Shown: one piece after another, positions 1 through 8,692 of the stretch | Position numbering within the stretch: position 1 is the stretch's first letter | Layout of the letters: each line of letters begins with the position of its first letter | DNA from: Aliamphritea ceti | Lineage (GTDB): Bacteria; Pseudomonadota; Gammaproteobacteria; Pseudomonadales; Balneatricaceae | Direction: 5' to 3' | Assembly (NCBI RefSeq): GCF_024347215.1 | Contig: NZ_AP025282.1 | Location: 868,001 to 932,000, forward strand | Length of the DNA: 64,000 nucleotides | Notes under the pieces: generated by a model | Told to the model about the DNA's origin: nothing | Database searches by the model: none | What the model saw: only the letters and a program-made list of their open reading frames with translations | Position numbers and translations under genes: made by a program

Positions 1-49
1 CTGAGCGGGGCATTGTAGCGAATTAAGCCTCTAAGAACAAAACAAGCAC

Positions 50-78
50 TTCAAAATATGCTTATATTATGGTATAAA
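50..78 (+). promoter_or_regulatory. Probable sigma-70 promoter of rpsB
   Basis: TTCAAA at 50-55 and TATAAA at 73-78 are separated by 17 bases. A GC-rich stretch (TCCGCCCGC) follows the -10, as expected for the discriminator of a stringently controlled ribosomal-protein promoter. No gene is visible in the first 49 bases. The assignment is by consensus only. Confidence 0.5.
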
Positions 79-129
79 TCCGCCCGCAAATTTACGTAGC
101 TGTCTCCGGTGATCCCGGTGCTGCCCGTG

Positions 130-234
130 AATTATAAATAATCCACACATGTACCGACACATTGCCTTGGGTGCCGCTTGCGGTTGGGGGATGGGGTGCA
201 TGGAGGTTTAACCCTAACATTAGGAATTTGAAAA
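130..234 (+). promoter_or_regulatory. rpsB 5' leader, possible S2 autoregulatory region
   Basis: The roughly 150-base leader between the predicted promoter and rpsB contains G-rich runs and a small CCGC/GCGG hairpin near 174-183. In enterobacteria the rpsB leader binds S2 and represses rpsB-tsf. I infer the same role here from position only; the conserved fold was not computed. Confidence 0.3.
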
Positions 235-975
235 ATGGCACAAGTTACAATGCGTGACCTGCTGAAAGCAGGTGTTCACTTCGGTCACCAGACCCGTTAC
301 TGGAACCCTAAAATGGGTAAGTACATCTTTGGTGCTCGCAACAAAATTCATATCATCAACCTGGAGCACACTCTGCCTGCTCTGAATGGTGCTCTGGATG
401 TTGTTAAAGGTATGGCTGGTAACAAGAACAAGATTCTGTTCGTTGGTACTAAACGTGCTGCAAGTAAGTGCATCAAAGAAGAAGCTAGCCGCTCTGGTAT
501 GCCGTACGTAAACCACCGTTGGTTGGGTGGTATGCTGACTAACTATAAGACTATCCGTCAGTCTATCCGTCGCTTCCGCGACCTGGAAGGACAAAGCCAG
601 GATGGTACTTTTGCTCAGCTGACTAAGAAAGAAGCTCTGATGCGTCAGCGCGAAATGGAAAAGCTGGAACGTTCAATCGGTGGTATCAAGGACATGGGTG
701 GTCTTCCAGACGCACTGTTTGTTGTTGATGTTGATCACGAACGTATCGCTATTAACGAAGCAAACAAGTTGGGTATCCCTGTTATTGGTATCGTTGATAC
801 TAACAGCAACCCAGATGGCGTTGACTACGTTATTCCAGGTAACGATGATGCTTTGCGTGCGATTCAGATCTACGTAAAAGCTGTTGCTGACGCTTGCTCT
901 GACGGTAACGAAGATGTTGCTGCCGAAAAAGGCGAGTTCGTTGAAGTTGAAGAGCCGAATGCAGCTGCTGAGTAA
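235..975 (+). CDS. rpsB: 30S ribosomal protein S2
   Basis: S2 binds the head-body junction of the 30S subunit and is needed for S1 docking. The 246-residue product is the usual bacterial length. It opens with the family hallmark MRDLLKAGVHFGHQTRYWNP and carries the conserved stretches RWLGGMLTN (near residue 96) and NPDGVDYVIPGNDDA (near 192), followed by an acidic C-terminal tail. AGGAA at 222-226 precedes the ATG by 8 bases. tsf follows after a terminator-like hairpin, the standard rpsB-tsf pairing of bacteria. Confidence 0.98.
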   Translation: MAQVTMRDLLKAGVHFGHQTRYWNPKMGKYIFGARNKIHIINLEHTLPALNGALDVVKGMAGNKNKILFVGTKRAASKCIKEEASRSGMPYVNHRWLGGMLTNYKTIRQSIRRFRDLEGQSQDGTFAQLTKKEALMRQREMEKLERSIGGIKDMGGLPDALFVVDVDHERIAINEANKLGIPVIGIVDTNSNPDGVDYVIPGNDDALRAIQIYVKAVADACSDGNEDVAAEKGEFVEVEEPNAAAE

Positions 976-1019
976 TCAGGCTGTAAGCGATCTGGGTATT
1001 TAGTATTCGGATTCGCGAG

Positions 1020-1045
1020 AGGGGAGCGGTAAGCTCCCCTTTTTT
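1020..1045 (+). terminator. Intrinsic terminator/attenuator between rpsB and tsf
   Basis: AGGGGAGC (1020-1027) pairs with GCTCCCCT (1033-1040) across a 5-base loop and is followed by six Ts. No second promoter for tsf is obvious, so partial read-through, giving more S2 than EF-Ts, is the simplest reading. Confidence 0.8.
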
Positions 1046-1084
1046 CAATGTGAATTTTAAAGTTTGTGTACGAGGTACAACAAA

Positions 1085-1945
1085 ATGGCAAGCTTCTCCG
1101 CTAAGCAGGTAAAAGAACTGCGTGATCGTACCGGTCTGGGTATGATGGAGTGTAAGAAAGCATTGGCTGCTGCCGATGGTGACGTTGATAAGGCAATTGA
1201 AGAGCTGCGTAAAGCATCTGGCATGAAGGCTGCTAAAAAAGCTGGCCGTACTGCTGCTGAAGGCGTTGTGGTTGTTCAGGTTGCTGAAGACAACAGCTTT
1301 GCAATTGCTGTTGAAATTAACTCTGAAACAGATTTCGCTGCGCGTGATGAGAACTTCGCTGCTTTTTGTCAGACTGTTCTGGCTAAAGCATTTGCTGAAA
1401 AGCAAACAGATGTTGAAGCTCTGATGGCTGGTGAACTGACAGAAGTGCGTGACGCCCTAGTTCAGAAAATCGGTGAGAATATTGGCGTTCGTCGCATTTT
1501 GCTGGTTGAAGGTGATGTGGTTTCTGCATACGTTCACGGTACTGGTAACCTGGCAGCTCTGGTTGCACTGAACGGCGGTAACGCTGAACTGGCTAAAGAC
1601 ATCGCTATGCATGTTACTGCTGTTAACCCACAAGTGGTTAGCAAAGAAGATATGCCTGAAGATGTTGTAACCAAAGAAAAAGAAATTATCCTGGCTCAGC
1701 CGGATATGGCGAGCAAGCCTGCTGAAATTGCTGAGAAGATGGTTGTTGGTCGTATCAACAAATTCTTGGCTGAGAATAGTTTGGTTGAGCAGCCGTTCGT
1801 TAAAAACCCTGATCTGAAAGTTGGTCAGTTGGTTAAAGATGCAGGCGCAAGCGTTGCTTCTTTCGTGCGTATTGCAGTAGGTGAAGGTATTGAAGTCGAG
1901 AAGAAAGACTTCGCTGATGAGGTTGCTGAGCAACTGAAAGGCTAA
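1085..1945 (+). CDS. tsf: Translation elongation factor Ts
   Basis: EF-Ts recycles EF-Tu by GDP/GTP exchange in the cytoplasm. The 286-residue product has the N-terminal UBA-like module (VKELRDRTGLGMMECKKAL) and the EF-Tu-contacting SETDFAARDENF motif near residue 80, which corresponds to TDFVA in E. coli. I chose the ATG at 1085 because MASFSAKQVKELR is the family N-terminus and GAGG (1072-1075) lies 9 bases upstream. An in-frame upstream start at 1064 would add seven non-conserved residues. Confidence 0.98.
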   Translation: MASFSAKQVKELRDRTGLGMMECKKALAAADGDVDKAIEELRKASGMKAAKKAGRTAAEGVVVVQVAEDNSFAIAVEINSETDFAARDENFAAFCQTVLAKAFAEKQTDVEALMAGELTEVRDALVQKIGENIGVRRILLVEGDVVSAYVHGTGNLAALVALNGGNAELAKDIAMHVTAVNPQVVSKEDMPEDVVTKEKEIILAQPDMASKPAEIAEKMVVGRINKFLAENSLVEQPFVKNPDLKVGQLVKDAGASVASFVRIAVGEGIEVEKKDFADEVAEQLKG

Positions 1946-1957
1946 TACCTGCCTTCT

Positions 1958-1999
1958 AATGGATTGCTCATTTTTACAGGTGCGCAATCCATTTCTTTC
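1958..1999 (+). terminator. Probable terminator after tsf
   Basis: AATGGATTGC (1958-1967) pairs perfectly with GCAATCCATT (1984-1993) over a 16-base loop and is followed by the pyrimidine-rich TCTTTCTTG. It would separate rpsB-tsf from pyrH. Confidence 0.65.
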
Positions 2000-2043
2000 T
2001 TGTTACACTGCTTCTAACTTCAGTCTTGGTGGAGACGCAATCA

Positions 2044-2805
2044 ATGTCGGCCTCGAGTCAGCCTTCCAAAAAATTTAAACGTATTCTCTTAAAACTCAGC
2101 GGCGAAGCCCTAATGGGCGATGAGAACTTCGGTATTGATCCGCAAGTTTTGAATCGAATGGCGCTGGAAATTGGCCAGCTGGTAGGTATTGGTGTTCAAG
2201 TAGGTATAGTTATCGGTGGTGGTAACCTGTTTCGTGGTGCTGCACTGAGCGCTGCCGGTTTAGATCGGGTAACTGGCGACCATATGGGGATGCTGGCTAC
2301 CGTGATGAATGCTTTGGCTATGCGGGATGCGCTTGAGCGTTCGAACATCAAAACACGTGTTATGTCGGCGATTCCGATGACGGGTGTAGTTGATGATTAT
2401 GATTTCCGTAACGCTGTTCGTTATCTGAATCAGGGCGATGTTGTGATTTTCTCGGCAGGAACCGGTAACCCGTTTTTTACGACCGACTCTGCGGCGTGCT
2501 TGCGTGGTATCGAAATCGGTGCTGATGTTGTGATTAAGGCAACTAAAGTTGATGGAGTTTATACGTCTGACCCGGTGAAAAATCCGACAGCAAGACGCTA
2601 TCGTCATCTGAGCTTTGATGAGGCGATTGAACAGCAGTTGGGCGTAATGGATTTGACGGCTATATGTCTGAGTCGTGATCATGATATGCCATTGCGCGTT
2701 TTTAATATGAATAAGCCTGGTGCCCTGGCAAATCTGATTGTTGGTGGCGATGAAGGCACCGTGATCGATAATAATGAGACGGTAGGAGATAAGTATGCTG
2801 AATGA
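2044..2805 (+). CDS. pyrH: Uridylate kinase (UMP kinase)
   Basis: PyrH phosphorylates UMP to UDP in pyrimidine nucleotide synthesis. It is a hexameric amino-acid-kinase-fold enzyme. The product (253 residues) shows the nucleotide-binding KLSGEALMG motif, GGGNLFRG, DHMGMLATVMNALAM and TDSAACLRG. The ATG at 2044 is preferred over a TTG six codons upstream because GGAG (2031-2034) lies 9 bases before it. The gene overlaps frr by 11 bases, indicating translational coupling in the conserved pyrH-frr pair. Confidence 0.97.
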   Translation: MSASSQPSKKFKRILLKLSGEALMGDENFGIDPQVLNRMALEIGQLVGIGVQVGIVIGGGNLFRGAALSAAGLDRVTGDHMGMLATVMNALAMRDALERSNIKTRVMSAIPMTGVVDDYDFRNAVRYLNQGDVVIFSAGTGNPFFTTDSAACLRGIEIGADVVIKATKVDGVYTSDPVKNPTARRYRHLSFDEAIEQQLGVMDLTAICLSRDHDMPLRVFNMNKPGALANLIVGGDEGTVIDNNETVGDKYAE

Positions 2806-3352
2806 AATTGCTCAGGATGCTCAAGAGCGGATGCAGAAAAGCCTGGAAGTGTTGGCTAATAACCTGAAAAAAATTCGTACAGGCCGTGCGCATCCAAGTA
2901 TTCTGGAAACTGTAATGGTGTCTTATTATGGTTCTGATGTGCCGCTGAGTCAGGTGGCTAACATCTCTGTAGAAGATGGTCGGACATTGTCTATTTCTCC
3001 GTGGGAAAATAATCTTGCTCCGGATATTGAAAAAGCGATTATGAAGTCTGATTTAGGTTTGAATCCGTCTTCTGCTGGTGCTGTGATTCGTGTGCCGATG
3101 CCAATGCTGACTGAAGAGACGCGCAAAGGTTATATTCGTCAGGCGCGCCAGGAAGCTGAAAAAGGTCGCGTGTCAGTGCGTAACGTACGCCGTGATGCGA
3201 ATGGTGACCTTAAAGACCTTCTGAAAGAGAAGGAAATTACTGAAGATGATCTGCGTCGTGGTGAAGATCAGATTCAGAAATTGACAGATAAATTTATAGC
3301 TGATGTTGATAAGTTTCTTGAAGAGAAAGAAGCTGACTTGATGGAAATCTGA
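2795..3352 (+). CDS. frr: Ribosome recycling factor
   Basis: RRF, with EF-G, splits post-termination ribosomes. The 185-residue product matches the family length exactly and contains the conserved RTGRAHPSIL and EETRKGYIRQARQEAEKGRVSVRNVRRDA-type helix bundle segments. GGAG precedes the ATG inside the 3' end of pyrH. A strong hairpin with a T-run lies immediately downstream. Confidence 0.98.
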   Translation: MLNEIAQDAQERMQKSLEVLANNLKKIRTGRAHPSILETVMVSYYGSDVPLSQVANISVEDGRTLSISPWENNLAPDIEKAIMKSDLGLNPSSAGAVIRVPMPMLTEETRKGYIRQARQEAEKGRVSVRNVRRDANGDLKDLLKEKEITEDDLRRGEDQIQKLTDKFIADVDKFLEEKEADLMEI

Positions 3353-3361
3353 TAGGGATAT

Positions 3362-3399
3362 GCCCGGTTTTATTTTGAATAAATCCGGGCGATTTTTTT
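3362..3399 (+). terminator. Terminator-like hairpin directly before uppS
   Basis: GCCCGG (3362-3367) pairs with CCGGGC (3385-3390). The stem extends inward through an A/T-rich helix to a loop near 3375-3377. Seven Ts (3393-3399) follow and stop one base before the uppS ATG. It probably terminates part of the pyrH-frr transcript. Confidence 0.8.
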
Positions 3400-3400
3400 G

Positions 3401-4162
3401 ATGGCAGAAAAACTTCATCTTAACCTTCCCGAAGGGAAGTCCGCCCCCCGGCATATTGCAATTATTATGGATGGCAATAACCGTTGGGCTAAAAAGCATA
3501 AGCGTGTCAGCCTTTCAGGGCATAAGGCGGGTGTTGCCAGTGTTCGCAGTGTCATTGAAGGGTGTGTAGAGCTTGGTGTTGAAGCTTTGACGCTATTTGC
3601 ATTTAGTAGTGAAAATTGGCAGCGGCCTGCGCTCGAAGTCAAAGGTTTGATGGAGCTGTTTGCGTGGGCGCTTGATCGTGAAGTAGGCAAGCTTGATAAG
3701 CACAATATCCGCCTGCGTATTATTGGCGATAAGTCACGGTTTAATAAGAATTTACAAGATAAAATTGCCAAGGCTGAAGCTCAAACTGCCGATAATACCG
3801 GGCTTGCGTTGAATATAGCGGCTAATTATGGTGGTCGTTGGGATATTGCCCAGGCTTGTCAGCAGCTTGCGAAAGCATGTGTAGATGGGCAACTTAATCC
3901 GGCTGATATTACAGAGTCAATGTTGGGTGAGTATATTAGTCTGGCTGATATTGCAGTACCTGATTTGTGTATCAGAACGGCTGGTGAGCAGCGTGTTAGT
4001 AATTTTCTGATATGGCAAATGGCATATAGCGAGTACTACTTTAGTGACTTGTTATGGCCTGATTTTGATAAGCATGCATTGGTTCATGCTATCGAAAGTT
4101 ACTTGGGCCGAGAACGTCGATTCGGTAAAACCAGCGAACAACTAGAGTCTGAGAATGCTTAA
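3401..4162 (+). CDS. uppS: (2E,6E)-farnesyl-diphosphate-specific undecaprenyl diphosphate synthase
   Basis: UppS is a cis-prenyltransferase. It extends farnesyl diphosphate with IPP to make the C55 lipid carrier for peptidoglycan and O-antigen. The product (253 residues) contains the catalytic-Asp motif IMDGNNRWAKK, the FAFSSENWQRP block and the C-terminal DLCIRTAGEQRVSNFLIWQMAYSE segment. The ATG at 3401 gives the family N-terminus. It has no clear Shine-Dalgarno because a hairpin T-run sits just upstream. The end overlaps cdsA by 8 bases. Confidence 0.97.
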   Translation: MAEKLHLNLPEGKSAPRHIAIIMDGNNRWAKKHKRVSLSGHKAGVASVRSVIEGCVELGVEALTLFAFSSENWQRPALEVKGLMELFAWALDREVGKLDKHNIRLRIIGDKSRFNKNLQDKIAKAEAQTADNTGLALNIAANYGGRWDIAQACQQLAKACVDGQLNPADITESMLGEYISLADIAVPDLCIRTAGEQRVSNFLIWQMAYSEYYFSDLLWPDFDKHALVHAIESYLGRERRFGKTSEQLESENA

Positions 4163-4967
4163 ACAACGATTGATTACTGCCCTGATTTTAGCTCCGTGTG
4201 CATTAGCCGGGCTGTTTTTTCTTTCGTTAGATCTATTTAAACTCTTTACTTGTGTCATTGTTTTATTTGCTGCCTGGGAGTGGGCCGATCTTTCTGGTGT
4301 GCCTGCTGCCAGTGCGCGTGTTGCATACTCTTCGTTTGTGGCTGCTTGTATTGCTTTAGTGGACTACAGTCTGACAGTTCCTCAATTTCAGGACTTTATG
4401 CTACCCACCGTCCTGTTCTGGATAATGGCATTATTCTGGGTTTTCCGTTTTCCTGCAGTCCGTGGCTGGCATTCCAGTTGGCAGCGTTTAATCATTGGTT
4501 TGCTTGTGCTGGTGCCTAGTTGGATGGCGTTAGTGAGCATTCGTCAGCATCCTGATGGCAGCGTATTTATGTTAATGCTGTTGTTACTTGTGTGGGGTGC
4601 TGATATTGGTGCTTATTTTGCCGGTAAAACCTGGGGGCGTAAAAAGCTGGCGCCAAAAGTGAGTCCAGGTAAAACAATGGCTGGCTTTTGGGGTGGTATC
4701 GGCAGTTGTGTGATTATTGCAATAGGTTTTGTTATTTATCTTGAGCTTTCAATGTTAGATGGTTTTTATCTGATTGTGCTATCGATAATCGCAGGGTTAG
4801 CTTCAGTATTAGGTGACTTATTTGAAAGTATGCTGAAGCGCCAGCGGGGTATCAAAGATAGTAGCAAGTTGTTGCCTGGGCATGGTGGTGTACTGGATCG
4901 TATCGATAGCATTACTGCTGCAGCACCTATGTTTGTTCTGGGTGTGCATGTGCTGACGACTGTTTAA
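4155..4967 (+). CDS. cdsA: Phosphatidate cytidylyltransferase (CDP-diglyceride synthase)
   Basis: CdsA makes CDP-diacylglycerol from phosphatidate and CTP, the entry point to phospholipid synthesis, in the inner membrane. The 270-residue protein is strongly hydrophobic with several membrane segments. It has the family signature near the C-terminus (GDLFESMLKRQRGIKDSSKL, then PGHGGVLDRIDS) plus SPGKTMAGFWGG. It overlaps uppS. In most gammaproteobacteria dxr follows cdsA; here only 17 bases separate cdsA from rseP. Confidence 0.96.
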   Translation: MLKQRLITALILAPCALAGLFFLSLDLFKLFTCVIVLFAAWEWADLSGVPAASARVAYSSFVAACIALVDYSLTVPQFQDFMLPTVLFWIMALFWVFRFPAVRGWHSSWQRLIIGLLVLVPSWMALVSIRQHPDGSVFMLMLLLLVWGADIGAYFAGKTWGRKKLAPKVSPGKTMAGFWGGIGSCVIIAIGFVIYLELSMLDGFYLIVLSIIAGLASVLGDLFESMLKRQRGIKDSSKLLPGHGGVLDRIDSITAAAPMFVLGVHVLTTV

Positions 4968-4984
4968 ATCAGGGAGTCAGGGTG

Positions 4985-6340
4985 ATGGAGTTTTTTACGA
5001 CTATTCTTGCCATGCTTGTCACTCTTGGAATTCTGGTGACCATTCATGAGTATGGGCATTTTTGGGTTGCAAGACGTTGTGGTATTAAAGTAATTCGTTT
5101 TTCTGTTGGTTTCGGTAGGCCTCTGGTTCGGTGGCGAGATAAACAAGATACTGAGTATGTCATTGCTGCTATTCCGCTGGGTGGCTATGTTTCAATGCTT
5201 GATGAGCGGGAAGCTGACGTACCTGAAAATCTAAAGTCTCAGGCATTCAACCGTAAAACTGTATATCAGCGTTTTGCTGTGGTTGCTGCGGGTCCGCTGG
5301 TAAATCTTATTTTTCCTGTTTTTATTTATTGGGCTTTGTTTCTTTCCGGAACGAATGAGGTCGTTCCTGTTATTGGTGCCGTTAAATCTGACAGTATTGC
5401 TGAAGTGGCCGGTATTCGTCCTGGAGGTGAGGTTATAGCTGTCGATGGTTACAACACACCGACCTGGGATGACATTAATTTAAGACTGGCTGCGCGTATT
5501 GGCGATGAAGCAATAATTCCTGTTGAGATTCGTTATGAGGCTCAGCTAAATAGTAAAATATATAACTTAAATTTGCAGAACTGGCAGTTTGACCTTGAAA
5601 CTGAGAGCCCGCTGCATTCTGTTGGTATTGATGCTTTCCGGCCTGCAGTGCCAGTTATAATTGGACGTGTGGAATCGGCGGGTCAGGCAGAATTGAGTGG
5701 GTTAAAGATTGGCGACGAAATTTTAAGTGCTAATGGCAAGCCTGTCGGGCAGTGGGAGAGTTTTGTTGCTTTCATTCAAAAAAATGCAGGGCGTGAGTTA
5801 GAACTTGAAATTTTGCGGAACGGTCAGTCTATGTTGCTGTCCATTATCCCGGCAGAAAAACGTTGGGATAACGGCGAGATTACCGGGTATATCGGTGCAG
5901 GTGTTCAGCCCGTAGAGTGGCCTGAGAACATGCGCAGAGTCGTTCAGTATGGTGTGTTTGAGTCGGCAGAGCATGCGATCCGTAAAACCTGGCAGATGAT
6001 TACGCTGACCCTTGATTCTATTTGGAAAATGCTTGAAGGAATCTTGTCGGTAAAAAACTTGAGTGGACCGATAACCATTGCTAAAGTGGCAGCTGCCTCG
6101 GCGGCATCGGGTATCGAAACCTTTGCCAGCTTTCTTGCATATCTGAGTATTAGTCTGGGAATATTGAATTTGCTCCCAATTCCAATGTTGGATGGAGGGC
6201 ATCTTGTGTATTACTGCGTAGAGATGATTCGGGGCCGGCCAGTGTCTGAAAAAATACAGGCAATAGGGTTAAGGCTGGGAATGGCTGTATTGTTTACTTT
6301 GATGGGTGTCGCAATCTTTAATGATCTGATGCGGCTTTAA
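4985..6340 (+). CDS. rseP: Site-2 intramembrane metalloprotease RseP
   Basis: RseP cleaves the anti-sigma factor RseA after DegS and also clears signal-peptide remnants. The product (451 residues) has the zinc motif HEYGH (H21, E22, H25) in the first membrane helix, two central PDZ domains (about residues 120-300) and the second active-site motif with Asp in NLLPIPMLDGGHL near the C-terminus. AGGGAG (4971-4976) is 8 bases before the ATG at 4985; a GTG at 4982 is an in-frame alternative. It lies directly upstream of bamA, an outer-membrane assembly gene. Confidence 0.96.
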   Translation: MEFFTTILAMLVTLGILVTIHEYGHFWVARRCGIKVIRFSVGFGRPLVRWRDKQDTEYVIAAIPLGGYVSMLDEREADVPENLKSQAFNRKTVYQRFAVVAAGPLVNLIFPVFIYWALFLSGTNEVVPVIGAVKSDSIAEVAGIRPGGEVIAVDGYNTPTWDDINLRLAARIGDEAIIPVEIRYEAQLNSKIYNLNLQNWQFDLETESPLHSVGIDAFRPAVPVIIGRVESAGQAELSGLKIGDEILSANGKPVGQWESFVAFIQKNAGRELELEILRNGQSMLLSIIPAEKRWDNGEITGYIGAGVQPVEWPENMRRVVQYGVFESAEHAIRKTWQMITLTLDSIWKMLEGILSVKNLSGPITIAKVAAASAASGIETFASFLAYLSISLGILNLLPIPMLDGGHLVYYCVEMIRGRPVSEKIQAIGLRLGMAVLFTLMGVAIFNDLMRL

Positions 6341-6371
6341 TTACCAAAATAACGACGAAAAGAAGTGGTTC

Positions 6372-8681
6372 ATGAAACGCAGATTCGGAGTTCTGTTTTC
6401 CCTGGCTTTGCTTGCATTTGGTTCGCAGGCAGAAACATTCAAAGTAGAAGATATTCGCCTTGAGGGTATTCAACGGGTAGAGCCAGGTTTAGCTCTGCGT
6501 TACTTCTCAATAGCATCCGGTGAAGAAGTGGATAGCACAGAGTTAGCCAGTGCTACACGTCGCTTATTTAAAACTGGTTATTTTGAAGATATTCAGCTTG
6601 AACGTGATGGTAACGTTCTGATTCTTCGGGTAAAGGAACGTCCAGCGGTTAGCCTTATTCGTCTTGAAGGTAATAGTGTTATTGACGATGAGGCTTTGCT
6701 GGCTGGGCTGGAGCAAACAGGTTTAAAAGAAGGTGACGTGTTTAAACGTGCCACTCTTGATCAGATTCGTCAGGATTTATTGCGGTTATATGTAGGGCGA
6801 GGCCGGTACGGTGCTGATATTGAAACTGACGTCGAACCATTAACGGGTAACCGGGTTGCTCTTAATATAAATGTAACCGAAGGTAAAGTTGCTACAATTC
6901 AGCACATTAATATCGTTGGAAATACAGTATTTGAAGAAGAAGATCTGACCGACTTATTCAGTTTGAAATTGCCAGGCTTCTGGTCGTTTATTACAGATAG
7001 TGGTCGTTATGCCCGTGAGAAATTGGCAGGTGATTTAGAGAGATTACGTTCGTATTATCTTGATAGGGGTTATGTGAATTTTAATATAGATTCCACACAA
7101 GTTTCCGTATCTCCAGATAAGAAGCATATATTTATCAGTATTAATGTTACTGAAGGCGATCAATACAGTGTTAGCAGCGTTGATGTAACTGGTGATTTGG
7201 TTGTTCCAAAAGAAACCTTAATGTCTGCTCTAACAGTTGAAGGTGGCCAAGTGTTCTCTCGTGAGAATGTAACAACTTCTCAAACAGCGTTAGAGCGTAA
7301 ACTTGGAGATAAAGGTTATTTATTTGCAAATGTAACGCCAGTTCCTGAGCTTAATGAAGAAGATAAGACGGTGTCTCTGCGTTATTTTGTTGCTCCGGGT
7401 AAGCGAACTTACGTACGTCGGATTAATATTACCGGTAATACGGCAACTTCTGATGAAGCTGCACGGAGAACAATTACTCAGATGGAAGGTGCTATAGCAT
7501 CATCTGAGAAAATTGAAACGTCAAAAGGACGCATAGAGCAGACAGGGTATTTCAAATCAGTAGATGTTAATACTGCACCTGTACCTGGAACAGATGATCA
7601 GGTAGATCTGAATTATGTTCTTGAAGAACAGAATTCTGGAAGTTTAACTGCAGGTATAGGCTTTTCAAGAACATCTGGGTTGATCTTAAATTTAGGAATT
7701 CAGCAAGATAATTTTCTTGGTTCAGGTAAGCAAGTAGGGATGCGTATTGAAAAATCAGATGTACGTAAAGAAATAAGCTTCAATTATCTTGATCCTTACT
7801 ACACTGTTGACGGGGTTAGTCGTGGCTTCGATGTGTATATTCGAGAAAGAAATTTTACGAATAGTAATACCAGTAATTATCTAACAGACGAACTGGGTGC
7901 CAGAGTTAATTTTGGTTATCCTATTGATGATTTTCAGAGAATTAACTTTAGCTTGGGCGCGGAGCAAGTTAAGCTGAAAACAAATGGTACTAATACTGCT
8001 CAGGAAGTCTTTAATTTTATAGCTAAGGAAGGAAGTAGCTACACTAACTTTATTACTTCTTTACGCTGGACAGAGAATAAGCTTAATCGCCGGGTATTTC
8101 CTACTCGGGGAACATATCAGAGTGCTGAACTTGAGTTGGCAGTTCCAGGAAGTGATCTTACCTATCACTCAGAAAAGTATGAATTTAAATGGTACAAACC
8201 ATTAGATAATGTAGAAGACTGGGTTTTTTCCACAAGAGGTCGATTAGCTTATGCGGGCTCATTAGGCGGGAATGATTATCCGTTTTATAGGAATTATTTT
8301 AGTGGTGGGTTGAGTTCTGTTCGAGGATTTAAAACTAATACGTTAGGGCCTAGAGATTCTAAAGATAAAGCTTTTGGCGGTAATGTTCAGACTGATGCTA
8401 GCGTTGAGTTAATTGTACCGGTCCCTTTTATTAAGGATACTTCTTCTATTCGTGCGCTAGTGTTTTTGGATATAGGTAATGTTTTTCAAACCGAATGTTT
8501 AGCAGGAAGTACAAATTGTCAGTCAGGGATTAAGTTTGATGAACTGCGTTATTCAACGGGTGTTGGCTTTAGTTGGATTACGCCTGTAGGTCCACTTTCA
8601 TTTGCTTTAGCTAAGCCGCTGAATTCTAAATCTGGTGATGATGAGCAAACATTTGAGTTTGCACTTGGACGGACTTTCTAA
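6372..8681 (+). CDS. bamA: Outer membrane protein assembly factor BamA
   Basis: BamA is the central Omp85 subunit of the BAM machine that folds beta-barrels into the outer membrane. The 769-residue product has an N-terminal signal peptide (cleavage probably after GSQA near residue 20), five POTRA repeats to about residue 420, and a 16-strand barrel. The barrel contains the conserved lid motif SSVRGFKTNTLGPRD and ends in a terminal Phe (GRTF). It is followed 11 bases later by skp, the periplasmic chaperone for barrel proteins, the usual order. Confidence 0.98.
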   Translation: MKRRFGVLFSLALLAFGSQAETFKVEDIRLEGIQRVEPGLALRYFSIASGEEVDSTELASATRRLFKTGYFEDIQLERDGNVLILRVKERPAVSLIRLEGNSVIDDEALLAGLEQTGLKEGDVFKRATLDQIRQDLLRLYVGRGRYGADIETDVEPLTGNRVALNINVTEGKVATIQHINIVGNTVFEEEDLTDLFSLKLPGFWSFITDSGRYAREKLAGDLERLRSYYLDRGYVNFNIDSTQVSVSPDKKHIFISINVTEGDQYSVSSVDVTGDLVVPKETLMSALTVEGGQVFSRENVTTSQTALERKLGDKGYLFANVTPVPELNEEDKTVSLRYFVAPGKRTYVRRINITGNTATSDEAARRTITQMEGAIASSEKIETSKGRIEQTGYFKSVDVNTAPVPGTDDQVDLNYVLEEQNSGSLTAGIGFSRTSGLILNLGIQQDNFLGSGKQVGMRIEKSDVRKEISFNYLDPYYTVDGVSRGFDVYIRERNFTNSNTSNYLTDELGARVNFGYPIDDFQRINFSLGAEQVKLKTNGTNTAQEVFNFIAKEGSSYTNFITSLRWTENKLNRRVFPTRGTYQSAELELAVPGSDLTYHSEKYEFKWYKPLDNVEDWVFSTRGRLAYAGSLGGNDYPFYRNYFSGGLSSVRGFKTNTLGPRDSKDKAFGGNVQTDASVELIVPVPFIKDTSSIRALVFLDIGNVFQTECLAGSTNCQSGIKFDELRYSTGVGFSWITPVGPLSFALAKPLNSKSGDDEQTFEFALGRTF

Positions 8682-8692
8682 GGAGAACATGT

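Noticed and set aside
220..594. Long open frame antisense to rpsB, and similar antisense frames in many genes
   Set aside because: They mirror the codon structure of strongly coding genes, lack ribosome sites and show no recognisable motifs.
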